A stretch of DNA of 64,000 nucleotides from positions 2,356,001 through 2,420,000 of the forward strand of contig NZ_CP139559.1 in NCBI RefSeq assembly GCF_034263275.1, given 5' to 3'. Origin of the DNA: Mucilaginibacter sp. cycad4 (GTDB lineage Bacteria; Bacteroidota; Bacteroidia; Sphingobacteriales; Sphingobacteriaceae). A program made the position numbers and the translations under genes. The notes under the pieces were generated by a model. The model had not been told where the DNA came from, did not search any database, and saw only the letters and a list, made by a program, of their open reading frames with translations. Below are positions 1 through 8,323 of this stretch, piece by piece (the stretch's first letter is position 1; every line of letters begins with the position of its first letter).

Positions 1-190
1 GGGCGATAGCACCGATCTTATCTTTAATAGCCATTGTCCGAAAGCCATTATCAGTTAACGAAAATTCATGAATCTCGCCGTTCGGTATGTCTACCCAGCA
101 CACCGTGTTCATTTGCGCATCCCAAACGGGGCCTTCACCAAGCAGGCATCGATGCGGGACGACAACCTCATATGCTAAATCTCCGGTCAT
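1..190 (-). CDS. SMP-30/gluconolactonase-family protein, N-terminal part only
   Basis: The minus strand from an ATG at 188-190 reads into the left edge without a stop, so only about 63 N-terminal residues are in the window. They contain LLGEGPVWD followed by WVDIPNGEIHEF, which is the typical first blade of SMP-30/gluconolactonase/LRE beta-propellers; the Glu of GEGP is a metal ligand in that family. Members hydrolyse sugar lactones to aldonic acids. The gene lies 60 bases downstream of the pentonate dehydratase on the same strand, so the pair would supply two consecutive steps (lactone to aldonate to 2-keto-3-deoxy-aldonate) of an oxidative, non-phosphorylating sugar route. The substrate is not shown by the sequence. 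The short plus-strand ORF covering this stretch is a shadow. Confidence 0.8.
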   Translation of the reverse strand, partial: MTGDLAYEVVVPHRCLLGEGPVWDAQMNTVCWVDIPNGEIHEFSLTDNGFRTMAIKDKIGAIA

Positions 191-250
191 TATTATTACA
201 GCTATTGGATATATTTAGTTAGTTAAAATTATATTGTGATATAGGGAACA

Positions 251-1966
251 TCAATGTGAATCTTTAGCTACTTTACTACCCGAACTACCGCGCAAAAAAT
301 CCAAATCTGCCCCTAAATGGGCCCCCTGCACGTGCTGTTGATATAACCTGACGTAGCCGCGTGCTTCAATTTTAATTTCGGTCTTCCGGTTTTTTTTCCT
401 TTCTGCAATCTCATCGTTTGAAAGGTGCAGATGCAATGAGCGTTCATAAACGTCAAGCGTGATCAAATCTCCATTTTGAACTACCCCCAAAGTACCGCCG
501 TCCGCAGTTTCCGGGGAAACATGCAACACAACTGTACCAAATCCGGTACCGCTCATTCTGCCGTCAGAAATCCGAACCATGTCAGTGACACCTTTGGCCA
601 GTAGCTTTGCCGGAAGCCCCATATTACCCACTTCAGGCATTCCGGGATAACCTCTGGGCCCAACATTCTTCAATACCAGCACACTATTTTCGTCCACATC
701 AAGATCGGGGGCGTCTATCCTTTTTTTATAATCATCAATATTTTCGAACACCACTGCTTTACCTGTATGCTTCATCAACGGCGCAGAAGCAGCAGAGGGC
801 TTAATTATTGCCCCACTTTCACATAAGTTACCCTTTAAAACAATAAATCCAGACGAGCGATTAAACGGGTTAGCCATCGTGGTGATAATGTTTTCATCGT
901 AACATTCCGCATGCTTCACGTTTTCAGCGACAGACTTTCCGTTTACGGCAATACAATTCTGGTTTAAGTAAGGTAATAATTCTTTTATAACGACGGGCAA
1001 CCCGCCGGAATAATAAAGGTCCTCCATGAAGTAATCCCCCGAGGGTTGCAGGTTCGCAATGAGTGGGATATTGGCAGAGAATGTATCGAAATCATCTATA
1101 GACAGATCAATCCCCATACGCCCTGCGATGGCTAAAAGGTGAATAACAAAATTTGTGGATCCCCCTATGCCCGCATTGACCATAATTGCGTTCTCAAAGG
1201 CAGCTCTTGTCAGAATATCAGAAAGCTTTATATCTTCTTTCACCATCCGGACTATTTCGTGTCCCGACATTTGTGCCAGAACCTTCCTTGCCGCATCGGG
1301 CGCAGGTATAGCCGCATTCCCCGGAAGAGATAAACCAAGTGATTCTACCATACATGCCATCGTCGAAGCAGTACCCATTACTGCACAGTGACCGTCACTT
1401 CTGCACATACCTGCTTCCGCCACGCTCAATTCCATATCGTCCATCTGGCCTGCCCGGTTAGCTTCAGAAAAACGCCAGAGATCAGAAGTGCTTATACTTT
1501 TCCCTTTGTGCTTTCCTGTTAGCATAGGCCCGCCAGAAACAACAATCGTGGGCAGGTTCACACTACAGGCCCCCATGACGAGGGAAGGAGTAGTCTTGTC
1601 GCAGCCGCAAAGTAACACTACCCCATCTAATGGATTGGCCCGAATAGCCTCTTCCACATCCATGCTTGCAAGATTGCGAAAAAGCATGGCCGTCGGTTTC
1701 ATTAAAGTTTCGCCCAGGGAAAGAACGGGGAATTCAACCGGCAGTCCCCCTGCCTCATATACACCCCTCTTCACGTGTTCTGCCAATTCCCGAAAATGCG
1801 AATTGCACGGTGTAAGTTCAGACCATGTATTGCAAATGCCAATAACAGGGCGCCCGTCAAATGCATGTTCCGGAATGCCACTTTTCTTCATCCATGCGCG
1901 ATAAATAAATCCGTCCTTTCCTGTGCGGCCAAACCATCCACTACTTCGAAAATTTTGTTCTTTCAT
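251..1966 (-). CDS. IlvD/EDD-family dehydratase, probably L-arabinonate (pentonate) dehydratase
   Basis: This 571-residue protein belongs to the dihydroxy-acid/phosphogluconate dehydratase family. Three cysteines fit the Fe-S ligands of the sugar-acid branch: Cys54 in LTPCNSH, Cys122 in CGCDKTTPS and Cys194 in SDGHCAVMGTASTMA. NTWSELTPCN near the start and GADLDFLRG close to the C-terminus match, from memory, the L-arabinonate dehydratase of Rhizobium more closely than true IlvD. It would convert an aldonic acid to a 2-keto-3-deoxy acid in the cytoplasm. It follows susD by 84 bases, with a strong hairpin between them, and precedes an SMP-30 lactonase gene, so it belongs to the catabolic end of this sugar locus. 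L-arabinonate, D-fuconate and related acids cannot be told apart by eye; no branched-chain amino acid genes are nearby. Confidence 0.85.
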   Translation of the reverse strand: MKEQNFRSSGWFGRTGKDGFIYRAWMKKSGIPEHAFDGRPVIGICNTWSELTPCNSHFRELAEHVKRGVYEAGGLPVEFPVLSLGETLMKPTAMLFRNLASMDVEEAIRANPLDGVVLLCGCDKTTPSLVMGACSVNLPTIVVSGGPMLTGKHKGKSISTSDLWRFSEANRAGQMDDMELSVAEAGMCRSDGHCAVMGTASTMACMVESLGLSLPGNAAIPAPDAARKVLAQMSGHEIVRMVKEDIKLSDILTRAAFENAIMVNAGIGGSTNFVIHLLAIAGRMGIDLSIDDFDTFSANIPLIANLQPSGDYFMEDLYYSGGLPVVIKELLPYLNQNCIAVNGKSVAENVKHAECYDENIITTMANPFNRSSGFIVLKGNLCESGAIIKPSAASAPLMKHTGKAVVFENIDDYKKRIDAPDLDVDENSVLVLKNVGPRGYPGMPEVGNMGLPAKLLAKGVTDMVRISDGRMSGTGFGTVVLHVSPETADGGTLGVVQNGDLITLDVYERSLHLHLSNDEIAERKKNRKTEIKIEARGYVRLYQQHVQGAHLGADLDFLRGSSGSKVAKDSH

Positions 1967-2019
1967 ATTTTATTAGTACGTCATTGTATTAATGAACTCT
2001 ATCAGCTAACAGAGGCAGC

Positions 2020-2048
2020 GACTGCCCCTGCGGCGGCAAGGGGCAGTC
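2020..2048 (-). other. Stem-loop between susD and the dehydratase gene
   Basis: GACTGCCCCT (2020-2029) and AGGGGCAGTC (2039-2048) form a perfect 10-bp stem with a 9-base loop, two bases beyond the susD stop codon. There is no T-tract on the minus-strand side, so it is not a standard intrinsic terminator. A role in mRNA 3'-end protection or in uncoupling susCD from the downstream enzyme genes is inferred. Confidence 0.6.
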
Positions 2049-2050
2049 CG

Positions 2051-3607
2051 TTAATAGCCGGGGTTTTGTGTTATTTGATTATTAGATAAAGAAACTTCTA
2101 ATTGCGGGATTGGCAATAAAACGTACTTATCATTAAACGCTGCGATGCCCTTGGCCGCCGCCATTCTCTGCGATAGACGCCCGGTTCGGGAAAGATATTC
2201 GCGGCGAAGTCCTTCCATGGCAAGTTCTACTCTTTGCTCATGCCAAATTGCAGTTCTTAGTGCTGACTGGTCAGTAGTAGTTATGTCAGGAAGCAAAGGA
2301 CCCGTATAACTTAAATCATATACGGTCGAGATACGCTGGGGGTCTTTTGCAGGTGTCGTCCGGGCCCTCTGCCGCACCTTGTTTATCCAGGTAAGCGCTT
2401 CTGAAGATTTGCCATTTTCATTCAATGCTTCAGCATACAAAAGCAATATCTCCGCATACCGAATAATATGATTGCTTTTAGCTTCATCGAGAGACCCGAT
2501 ATAAGCTACTTTCTCACTTGGAGGGATAAAGAACTTCCTGTTTGCTTTTCCAGCGGCAGTTCCCGAATTAGCTACAACGTAAGGGGATGCACCATTGGGG
2601 ACGCTGTCTCCGCTGAACAGGATCGTATAAATAGCCCGTGGATCTCCCCGCTCAAATTCGTTTTGGAGGTCCTGGCTGGGTTCGTCCTGTCCAAATCCTG
2701 CAATTGGGGCGTCCGATGGTTGCAGAAACGCATAATTGAACGAACCTTCACCAGGAAATGTGCCTGTATTAGCCTTGTGCTTAATATCGAAAACAGATTC
2801 CGCGTTGTCATTGTCACCGGTCTTCCTGAAGATGGCACCGTAATCCGGCAATAAAGAATATGAACCCTGATCAATAACCTTTTTTAAGGTGGCTTCCGCA
2901 TCTGCAAATTTTTTCTGGAACATATACGCCTTTCCTAATAGCGCAAACGCTGCACCAGATGCCGCTCTTCCGTCATTGGCACTTCCCCATTGCGCTTTTG
3001 TCGGCAGAGCGGAAGCGTCTGTTAAATCCTTTTCGATCTGTGCCCATACCCCAGCTTTGGGCGTTCTTGCCAGGTTTACTTTGGCAGGATCTAAATATGT
3101 TAAGGGCATCGGGACATCACCAAAATATTTCACCAATTCGTAATAACCATAAGCCCGGAGAAACCTGGCCTGGTTGGCAATTTTTTTAATTTCGTCGGCA
3201 TCACCTGATACTATCGATTGTTTGTCCAAAACAAGGTTGCAAATGGCAATCATATTGTACAGGTTTGTCCAATATATTGAGATGATGTAATTACCGGATG
3301 TTTGTTGATTTAAAGAAAGTTCGGAAATACCTGCAATCGGGAAGGTTGATCCGCCGGCACCTTTCAGCGCATCATCCGAGCCTACATCGCCAAAAACCCA
3401 TCTGCCTGATTCATAAGGAGGAAAAACCGGCTGCTGCAAATAATTATAAGCTGCAGTTAATGTCTTGTTCAGATCATCCGATGTCCTGAAATAGCTTGCG
3501 TCAGTTTGCACGCCATATGGCGGTTGATTAAGTAAATCCTTTTTACAGGAAATAGTGGATAGTACAAGTGCCGCCAGGAACACTTTTGTAAGTAAATTCT
3601 TTTTCAT
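2051..3607 (-). CDS. RagB/SusD-family outer-membrane nutrient-binding lipoprotein
   Basis: This 518-residue protein begins with a lipoprotein signal (hydrophobic stretch ending STISC at about residues 18-22, then KKD) and ends in TQNPGY, the usual SusD C-terminus. Internal features such as RFLRAYGYYELVKYFGDVP and the C-terminal RYAEILLLYAEALNE segment are typical of the TPR-containing SusD fold. It would sit on the cell surface as a lid for the SusC pore encoded 27 bases upstream and capture oligosaccharide. Co-transcription with that susC is very likely. The ligand is not readable; the neighbouring GH78 and pentonate dehydratase suggest a rhamnose- or arabinose-containing glycan. Confidence 0.95.
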   Translation of the reverse strand: MKKNLLTKVFLAALVLSTISCKKDLLNQPPYGVQTDASYFRTSDDLNKTLTAAYNYLQQPVFPPYESGRWVFGDVGSDDALKGAGGSTFPIAGISELSLNQQTSGNYIISIYWTNLYNMIAICNLVLDKQSIVSGDADEIKKIANQARFLRAYGYYELVKYFGDVPMPLTYLDPAKVNLARTPKAGVWAQIEKDLTDASALPTKAQWGSANDGRAASGAAFALLGKAYMFQKKFADAEATLKKVIDQGSYSLLPDYGAIFRKTGDNDNAESVFDIKHKANTGTFPGEGSFNYAFLQPSDAPIAGFGQDEPSQDLQNEFERGDPRAIYTILFSGDSVPNGASPYVVANSGTAAGKANRKFFIPPSEKVAYIGSLDEAKSNHIIRYAEILLLYAEALNENGKSSEALTWINKVRQRARTTPAKDPQRISTVYDLSYTGPLLPDITTTDQSALRTAIWHEQRVELAMEGLRREYLSRTGRLSQRMAAAKGIAAFNDKYVLLPIPQLEVSLSNNQITQNPGY

Positions 3608-3634
3608 ATCGCTACTGAATATTTTTTGTAAACA

Positions 3635-6600
3635 CTAAAAAGTCACATTTAAGCCCAGGATGTATCTCTTCATTTTCGGATAACTTGATAATTCCCAGCC
3701 TGCCTGAATTGGGCTTGCTGCTAAACCAGCCTCAGGATCAATCCCTGTATACTTTGTAATGGTAAAAAGATCTGTACCACCCAAATAAATCCGGCTGCTG
3801 CTGATACCCGCTCTTTTTAGCCAGCCAGAAGGAATATTGTAGCCAATTTGAATGCTTTTCAATCGCAGATAGGAACCATCTTCAACGTACCAGTTTGAAA
3901 CCCTGAAATTTTGGTTCTGGTCAACGGTTGATATAATTGGCTGGGAGTTTGACGTGCCTTCTCCCCTCCACGCTGCTTCATAGTTTGCTAAATCACCGGT
4001 ATAGGCCCCGTTCAGTGTACCTCTGTAGTATTTATTAAGGTTAAAAAGTTTATTGCCATAAGAACCCTGGAAGAGTGCAGCCAAGTCGAAATTTTTATAA
4101 GCAAGGTTCAGGTTAAAGCCATAAAGAAACTTTGGCAGAGGGTTTCCGATATAGGTTTGATCGTTTGCATCGATTACGCCATCACCATTCAAATCCTTAA
4201 ACCGGAAATCGCCCGGCAAAGCGTTTGGCTGAATCTTCGTACCATTTTTACTATAAGCACTCACTTCCGCCGTATTCTGAAAAATACCATCGGTTACGTA
4301 ACCGTAAAACTCGCCTACAGATCTTCCGACGGCCGTACGGTTAATTGTCAGGGTGCTTATATAATCACTGGAAACAATAGGATTGTTGCCGGTGCCCAGG
4401 CTTTGTACCTTATTGATAAATCTGGATACGTTTGCTGAAATTCCATATGAAAACTTGCCAACCGCCCCCTGGTAAGCAGCTGCTATTTCAAACCCCTTGT
4501 TTTGTATCTCCCCGGCGTTGGTATAAGGAGTTCCCGGGAATCCCGCATACGAAGGTAACTGGACCTGTAATAACATGTTTTTCGTATGCTTTATGAAATA
4601 ATCCGCAGAAACCGTTAATTTATTATTCAATAATCCGAGATCCAATCCGATATTGGTTTGTTCAGATGTTTCCCAGGTAATGCTTGGGTTACCCAGGGAG
4701 CTTAAATAATATCCGTTGGTAACAGCATCGCCAAAAACATAACGATAACCATTAGCACCCTCAATTAATGATAAATATGGATTATTAGTTCCGCCAGGCA
4801 TGCTTTGGTTTCCTATCTGTCCCCAGCCGGCCCTTAATTTTAGCATATTAATGAATGACAGGGTATTTAGGTTTTGAAAGAATTTTTCACTGCTTATTTT
4901 CCATCCTGCCGACACAGAGGGAAATGTTCCCCATTGTTTATCAGAAGCAAATTTCGAGGATCCATCCCGCCGCACGGTGGCCGTCAACAGGTACTTGTCG
5001 GCATAGGCATAGTTAACCCTTGCAAAATATGATCTGAGTGCATAATTGGTCTTATTTCCAGTTAATGAAATATCCCCCGTTGCTGCGTTCAGTACTTGTA
5101 ACGAGGGGTCATTGTTAGCAGTACCCTGCCGGCTCACGTTTACAAAATTGCCTTTATACAATTCTTCTGTATAGCCCAGAAGACCGGTAATAGAATGTTC
5201 GCCAAATTTGTTGTTATAAGTCAAAGTATTTTCCCATACCTGGCCAAAAAAATTGGCATTTTCCTCCGTTACAGTGCTTAAATCGTTTTTTTCGAGCGCA
5301 TCAATATAGTATTGAGGAGTATAAGCAGACCTCCTGTTGTTGTTGTAATCATACCCCATACTTGATCTTAATTTCAATCCCTTTAAAACTTCTAACTCAC
5401 CATAAACATTGCCGACAAGCTGTACCAGAAAGGTCCGGTCATTCATCCTGGAAATTATGCCCGCCGGATTGAAATTGCCGGTAACAGCCGAGTAGGCGTA
5501 TTTGTTATAGCGATAATTAAGATCGTTTGGGTCAGCATTGGGCTTAAGAATCGGTGATAAAGGGTCGTCATTCAAAATTTCATTCACAATGCCTCCCGGC
5601 GCATTTTCGCCGTACCTGCCCGATGTAATGGAGTGGGTGATATTTAAATTTTCCCCTATTACCAGGCGATTGTTAATTGTATAGTCGGTATTCAGGCGAA
5701 CCGTGTATCTCTTATAGCCACTATTTTCAATTATCCCTTTTTGATCGAAGTATCCGGCACTGGCAGAATAGCGGACATTATCGGTTCCCCCGCGTATGGC
5801 AACACCATAATTCTGAACGACGGCCGTTTTTAGTAGTTCCTTTGCCCAATTGGTATTGTAGCCTTTGTCGTACTGCTCTTTAACAGTTTTAACATAGGTA
5901 AAAAAAGGGTCGCTTGTGGTAAATGGATCAATATTGGGATTGGGATTAGCGATAGAACGCAGGTAACCATTTAAATATGCAGTCTTTTTATAATCAAGAT
6001 ACTGATCACGGTTTAAGGTCACCGGAAGATTACTTACATTGCTTATAGCAGTATTTGCGTTTAATGAAATTGCAGGCTTACCGCTTGCTCCTTTTAGGGT
6101 AGTAATTAACACCACTCCGTTAGCGCCTCTTGAACCATATATCGCCGTGGCGGATGCATCCTTCAACACCTCAATCCTTGAAATGTCTGAAGGGTTCAGG
6201 AAATTGATACTGTTTACAAACATACCGTCCACCACGTATAGTGGATCATTATTATTGACAGTGCCTATACCCCTGATTCGGATAGTGCCCTCACTGCCGG
6301 GAGCCCCGGAATTAGTAGTTACCAGGACGCCGGATGCCCTTCCCTGGATTGCTTCTGTTGCGTTAATCGGTGCAGCCTTTTGAAGGTCCTTTGCACTTAC
6401 GGAGGATATTGCTCCAGTTAAGTCAGACTTCCGCTGGGTGCCATAACCAACCACAACGACTTCTGCCATGTTTCCGCTCACCGGAGAAAGTGAAATATTT
6501 AAGTTATTTTGCCCGCCAATAGTTACCTCTTTTTTTTCATATCCTACAAAGGATATGACCAATACGGAGGAAGAGGAAGGTGCATTAATTGTAAAATTTC

Positions 6601-6850
6601 CTTGTTGATCTGTTTGTGCTCCGGTCCTGGTCCCCTTGATCTGAACACTTGCATTGGGCAAGGGGCTTCCTTTTTCATCTGCTATTCTCCCGCGAATGCT
6701 AACCTGTGCAAGTGCAGAAAAACTTAATAACAAAAAGAACATAATTTGAATAAGCGTCTTCTTTGCAAACGCCCGGCATAGCCGATAATTTATTGGTTCT
6801 TGTTCCAACTTATCGGGCAATTTTGTTGTTTGGATGAGGTTTCTATACAT
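3635..6850 (-). CDS. SusC/RagA-family TonB-dependent outer-membrane transporter
   Basis: This 1071-residue protein has an N-terminal signal (hydrophobic IQIMFFLLLSFSALAQ, about residues 35-50), a carboxypeptidase-regulatory-like domain (VSIRGRIADEKGSPLPNASV onward), a plug domain with VVVVGYGTQRKSDLTG and the SusC signature LKDASATAIYGSRGANGV, and then the beta-barrel ending in ILGLNVTF. There is no STN domain, so control by an anti-sigma partner is not expected. It imports oligosaccharides across the outer membrane together with the SusD encoded next. Its promoter region (6851-7247) carries a block shared with the GH78 promoter, next to the divergent AraC gene, which suggests AraC control. 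Confidence 0.95.
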   Translation of the reverse strand: MYRNLIQTTKLPDKLEQEPINYRLCRAFAKKTLIQIMFFLLLSFSALAQVSIRGRIADEKGSPLPNASVQIKGTRTGAQTDQQGNFTINAPSSSSVLVISFVGYEKKEVTIGGQNNLNISLSPVSGNMAEVVVVGYGTQRKSDLTGAISSVSAKDLQKAAPINATEAIQGRASGVLVTTNSGAPGSEGTIRIRGIGTVNNNDPLYVVDGMFVNSINFLNPSDISRIEVLKDASATAIYGSRGANGVVLITTLKGASGKPAISLNANTAISNVSNLPVTLNRDQYLDYKKTAYLNGYLRSIANPNPNIDPFTTSDPFFTYVKTVKEQYDKGYNTNWAKELLKTAVVQNYGVAIRGGTDNVRYSASAGYFDQKGIIENSGYKRYTVRLNTDYTINNRLVIGENLNITHSITSGRYGENAPGGIVNEILNDDPLSPILKPNADPNDLNYRYNKYAYSAVTGNFNPAGIISRMNDRTFLVQLVGNVYGELEVLKGLKLRSSMGYDYNNNRRSAYTPQYYIDALEKNDLSTVTEENANFFGQVWENTLTYNNKFGEHSITGLLGYTEELYKGNFVNVSRQGTANNDPSLQVLNAATGDISLTGNKTNYALRSYFARVNYAYADKYLLTATVRRDGSSKFASDKQWGTFPSVSAGWKISSEKFFQNLNTLSFINMLKLRAGWGQIGNQSMPGGTNNPYLSLIEGANGYRYVFGDAVTNGYYLSSLGNPSITWETSEQTNIGLDLGLLNNKLTVSADYFIKHTKNMLLQVQLPSYAGFPGTPYTNAGEIQNKGFEIAAAYQGAVGKFSYGISANVSRFINKVQSLGTGNNPIVSSDYISTLTINRTAVGRSVGEFYGYVTDGIFQNTAEVSAYSKNGTKIQPNALPGDFRFKDLNGDGVIDANDQTYIGNPLPKFLYGFNLNLAYKNFDLAALFQGSYGNKLFNLNKYYRGTLNGAYTGDLANYEAAWRGEGTSNSQPIISTVDQNQNFRVSNWYVEDGSYLRLKSIQIGYNIPSGWLKRAGISSSRIYLGGTDLFTITKYTGIDPEAGLAASPIQAGWELSSYPKMKRYILGLNVTF

Positions 6851-7122
6851 AAATAGTTTATAATTAAGGTGGTGAAATCTCTTTTTGAAGAGGTGAAAAT
6901 TTATTTATTCAGATAATACGGCACAGGTTTATGATTGGAGTTTTGTTGTATTTATCCTTTTATAAAGCTGTAACACGAATTTTTTGATGTCCAAATGGTT
7001 TAAAATTCAGACACTCTTTATGTTTTGGTAACCCTCCCCCGCTCTGTTCTTAATCGCTACTTTTCGAAATGAAATCCTTATCAGTATGAAGTTGGGTTAC
7101 TCGCTTAATTGGTTGTGTATTA

Positions 7123-7187
7123 CAAAATTGTGATCAAAACAGGCTTAAAAAAAACACTCCGCTTGCCATTTCCGATACACTATTTAC
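7123..7187 (-). promoter_or_regulatory. Shared regulatory block, copy 1 (susC/araC intergenic region)
   Basis: In the 397-base gap between divergent susC and the AraC gene, 7123-7187 matches 11304-11367 upstream of the GH78 gene. The best part is 7151-7187 against 11331-11367, where 34 of 37 bases agree (key words AACACTCC, CTTGCCATTTC, CTATTTAC). The match continues through ATCAAAACAG to a CAAA at 7123; on the minus strand that end reads CAATTTTG, a poor version of the Bacteroidota -7 box, which is TATGTTTG in the other copy. The block ends about 60 bases before the AraC start. It is probably the binding region of that regulator. Nothing else was recognised in 6851-7122. Confidence 0.65.
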
Positions 7188-7247
7188 CTATATTTACCCG
7201 GTACTGAATTTTTCACAGCCATTCTCAACACTTTTGTTCCATTTTTA

Positions 7248-8111
7248 ATGAAAAAGATCTTCAGCGAACTTCCCCATCCCGTTGATTCCAGTATTATTGT
7301 AAAGCAGGAAATCACGACGAAATTTGTCAACACTTTCCATTTTCATGATGGTTTTGAGGTCACATTTATTATCCGTGGGCAAGGGAAATTTTATGGAGGG
7401 AACCAGTTATTGAATTTCGGAGAGGGAGACATGTATTTCTTCGGACCGCTATTCCCGCACTATTTTGTCAACGAAAAGTATTCCGAAAACGTCAATCAAA
7501 TGGCCCATTCAATTGCAGTACAGTTTCAGGAAGATTTCCTGGGTAAAGAGCTCTATGAAAAACCGGAATTTGGTAAAATAAAGGACCTTTTGAAGTTTGC
7601 CCAGTCGGCATGTCTTAAACTTACAATATCAAGTAATGAGATCCAGGAAAGGTTTGTACAACTGACAAAACAGCAAGGGGTCAAAAAAATCCTGCTTTTA
7701 CTGGAGCTGCTTGACTACATGGCATCACTACCCAAAAAGAGCTTTAATGTACTAACGATCGATGCTCCAAAAACTATTGAAAACGCTAAGGGTTTTTCCA
7801 AATTGGACGCTGTATACCGTTATGTGCTCGAAAACTTTAAACAGGACGTTAATTCCCAAAAAGCTGCGGGACTTGCCTGTTTAAATGAAACTGCTTTTTG
7901 CCGGTATTTCAAGCGGCAGACTAAAAATACATTTTCCCAATTTGTCAATAAGGTGCGAGTCACCCACGCTACCTCATTACTACAAGATAAAAATAGAAGT
8001 ATAGCGAATATTTGCTACGAATGCGGATTTAATAACCTTTCATATTTTAACAGACAGTTCAGAAAATTCACGAATAAATCGCCCTTTGAATACAGGAAAT
8101 TATATGATTAG
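7248..8111 (+). CDS. AraC-family transcriptional regulator
   Basis: This 287-residue protein has an N-terminal cupin-like sensory half (HFHDGFEVTFIIRGQGKFY) and a C-terminal double helix-turn-helix; the second helix unit reads SIANICYECGFNNLSYFNRQF followed by KSPFEYRKL, typical of AraC proteins. It is divergent from susC and convergent with the GH78 gene. Both of those genes carry the same ~65-base upstream block, one copy of which also lies just before this gene, so it is the obvious candidate to activate both transcription units in response to a sugar bound by the N-terminal domain. The inducer is unknown; neighbouring genes point to rhamnose, arabinose or their oligosaccharides. Confidence 0.9.
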   Translation: MKKIFSELPHPVDSSIIVKQEITTKFVNTFHFHDGFEVTFIIRGQGKFYGGNQLLNFGEGDMYFFGPLFPHYFVNEKYSENVNQMAHSIAVQFQEDFLGKELYEKPEFGKIKDLLKFAQSACLKLTISSNEIQERFVQLTKQQGVKKILLLLELLDYMASLPKKSFNVLTIDAPKTIENAKGFSKLDAVYRYVLENFKQDVNSQKAAGLACLNETAFCRYFKRQTKNTFSQFVNKVRVTHATSLLQDKNRSIANICYECGFNNLSYFNRQFRKFTNKSPFEYRKLYD

Positions 8112-8302
8112 TTATAGATTTCCTGTACCTGTTCCTAAATACCAATCCAATTGCCATATTATCTTTAACTATCATATCGTTATTAATAAAGCATAAACGA
8201 ACACCATAATTTCAGCAAAAGAATGCCTGATTAAGAAACCATTTAACATTGGCCATCAACTGCTATAGGAACAGTTTATTTAAAGGGCCTGCTTTGAGAA
8301 TA

Positions 8303-8323
8303 AAAGAATCAACGTGATTCTTT
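8303..8323. terminator. Probable bidirectional terminator between araC and GH78
   Basis: AAAGAATCA (8303-8311) and TGATTCTTT (8315-8323) form a perfect 9-bp stem with a 3-base loop and T-rich flanks on both strands. It overlaps the GH78 stop codon at 8309-8311, between two convergent genes. The remaining ~190 bases of the gap show nothing else. Confidence 0.6.

Noticed and set aside
34..222. 62-codon plus-strand ORF at the left edge
   Set aside because: It lies opposite a clear SMP-30 reading frame and has no recognisable motif.
251..1966. Branched-chain amino acid dehydratase IlvD
   Set aside because: The motifs and the neighbouring lactonase and SusCD genes fit the sugar-acid dehydratase branch better.
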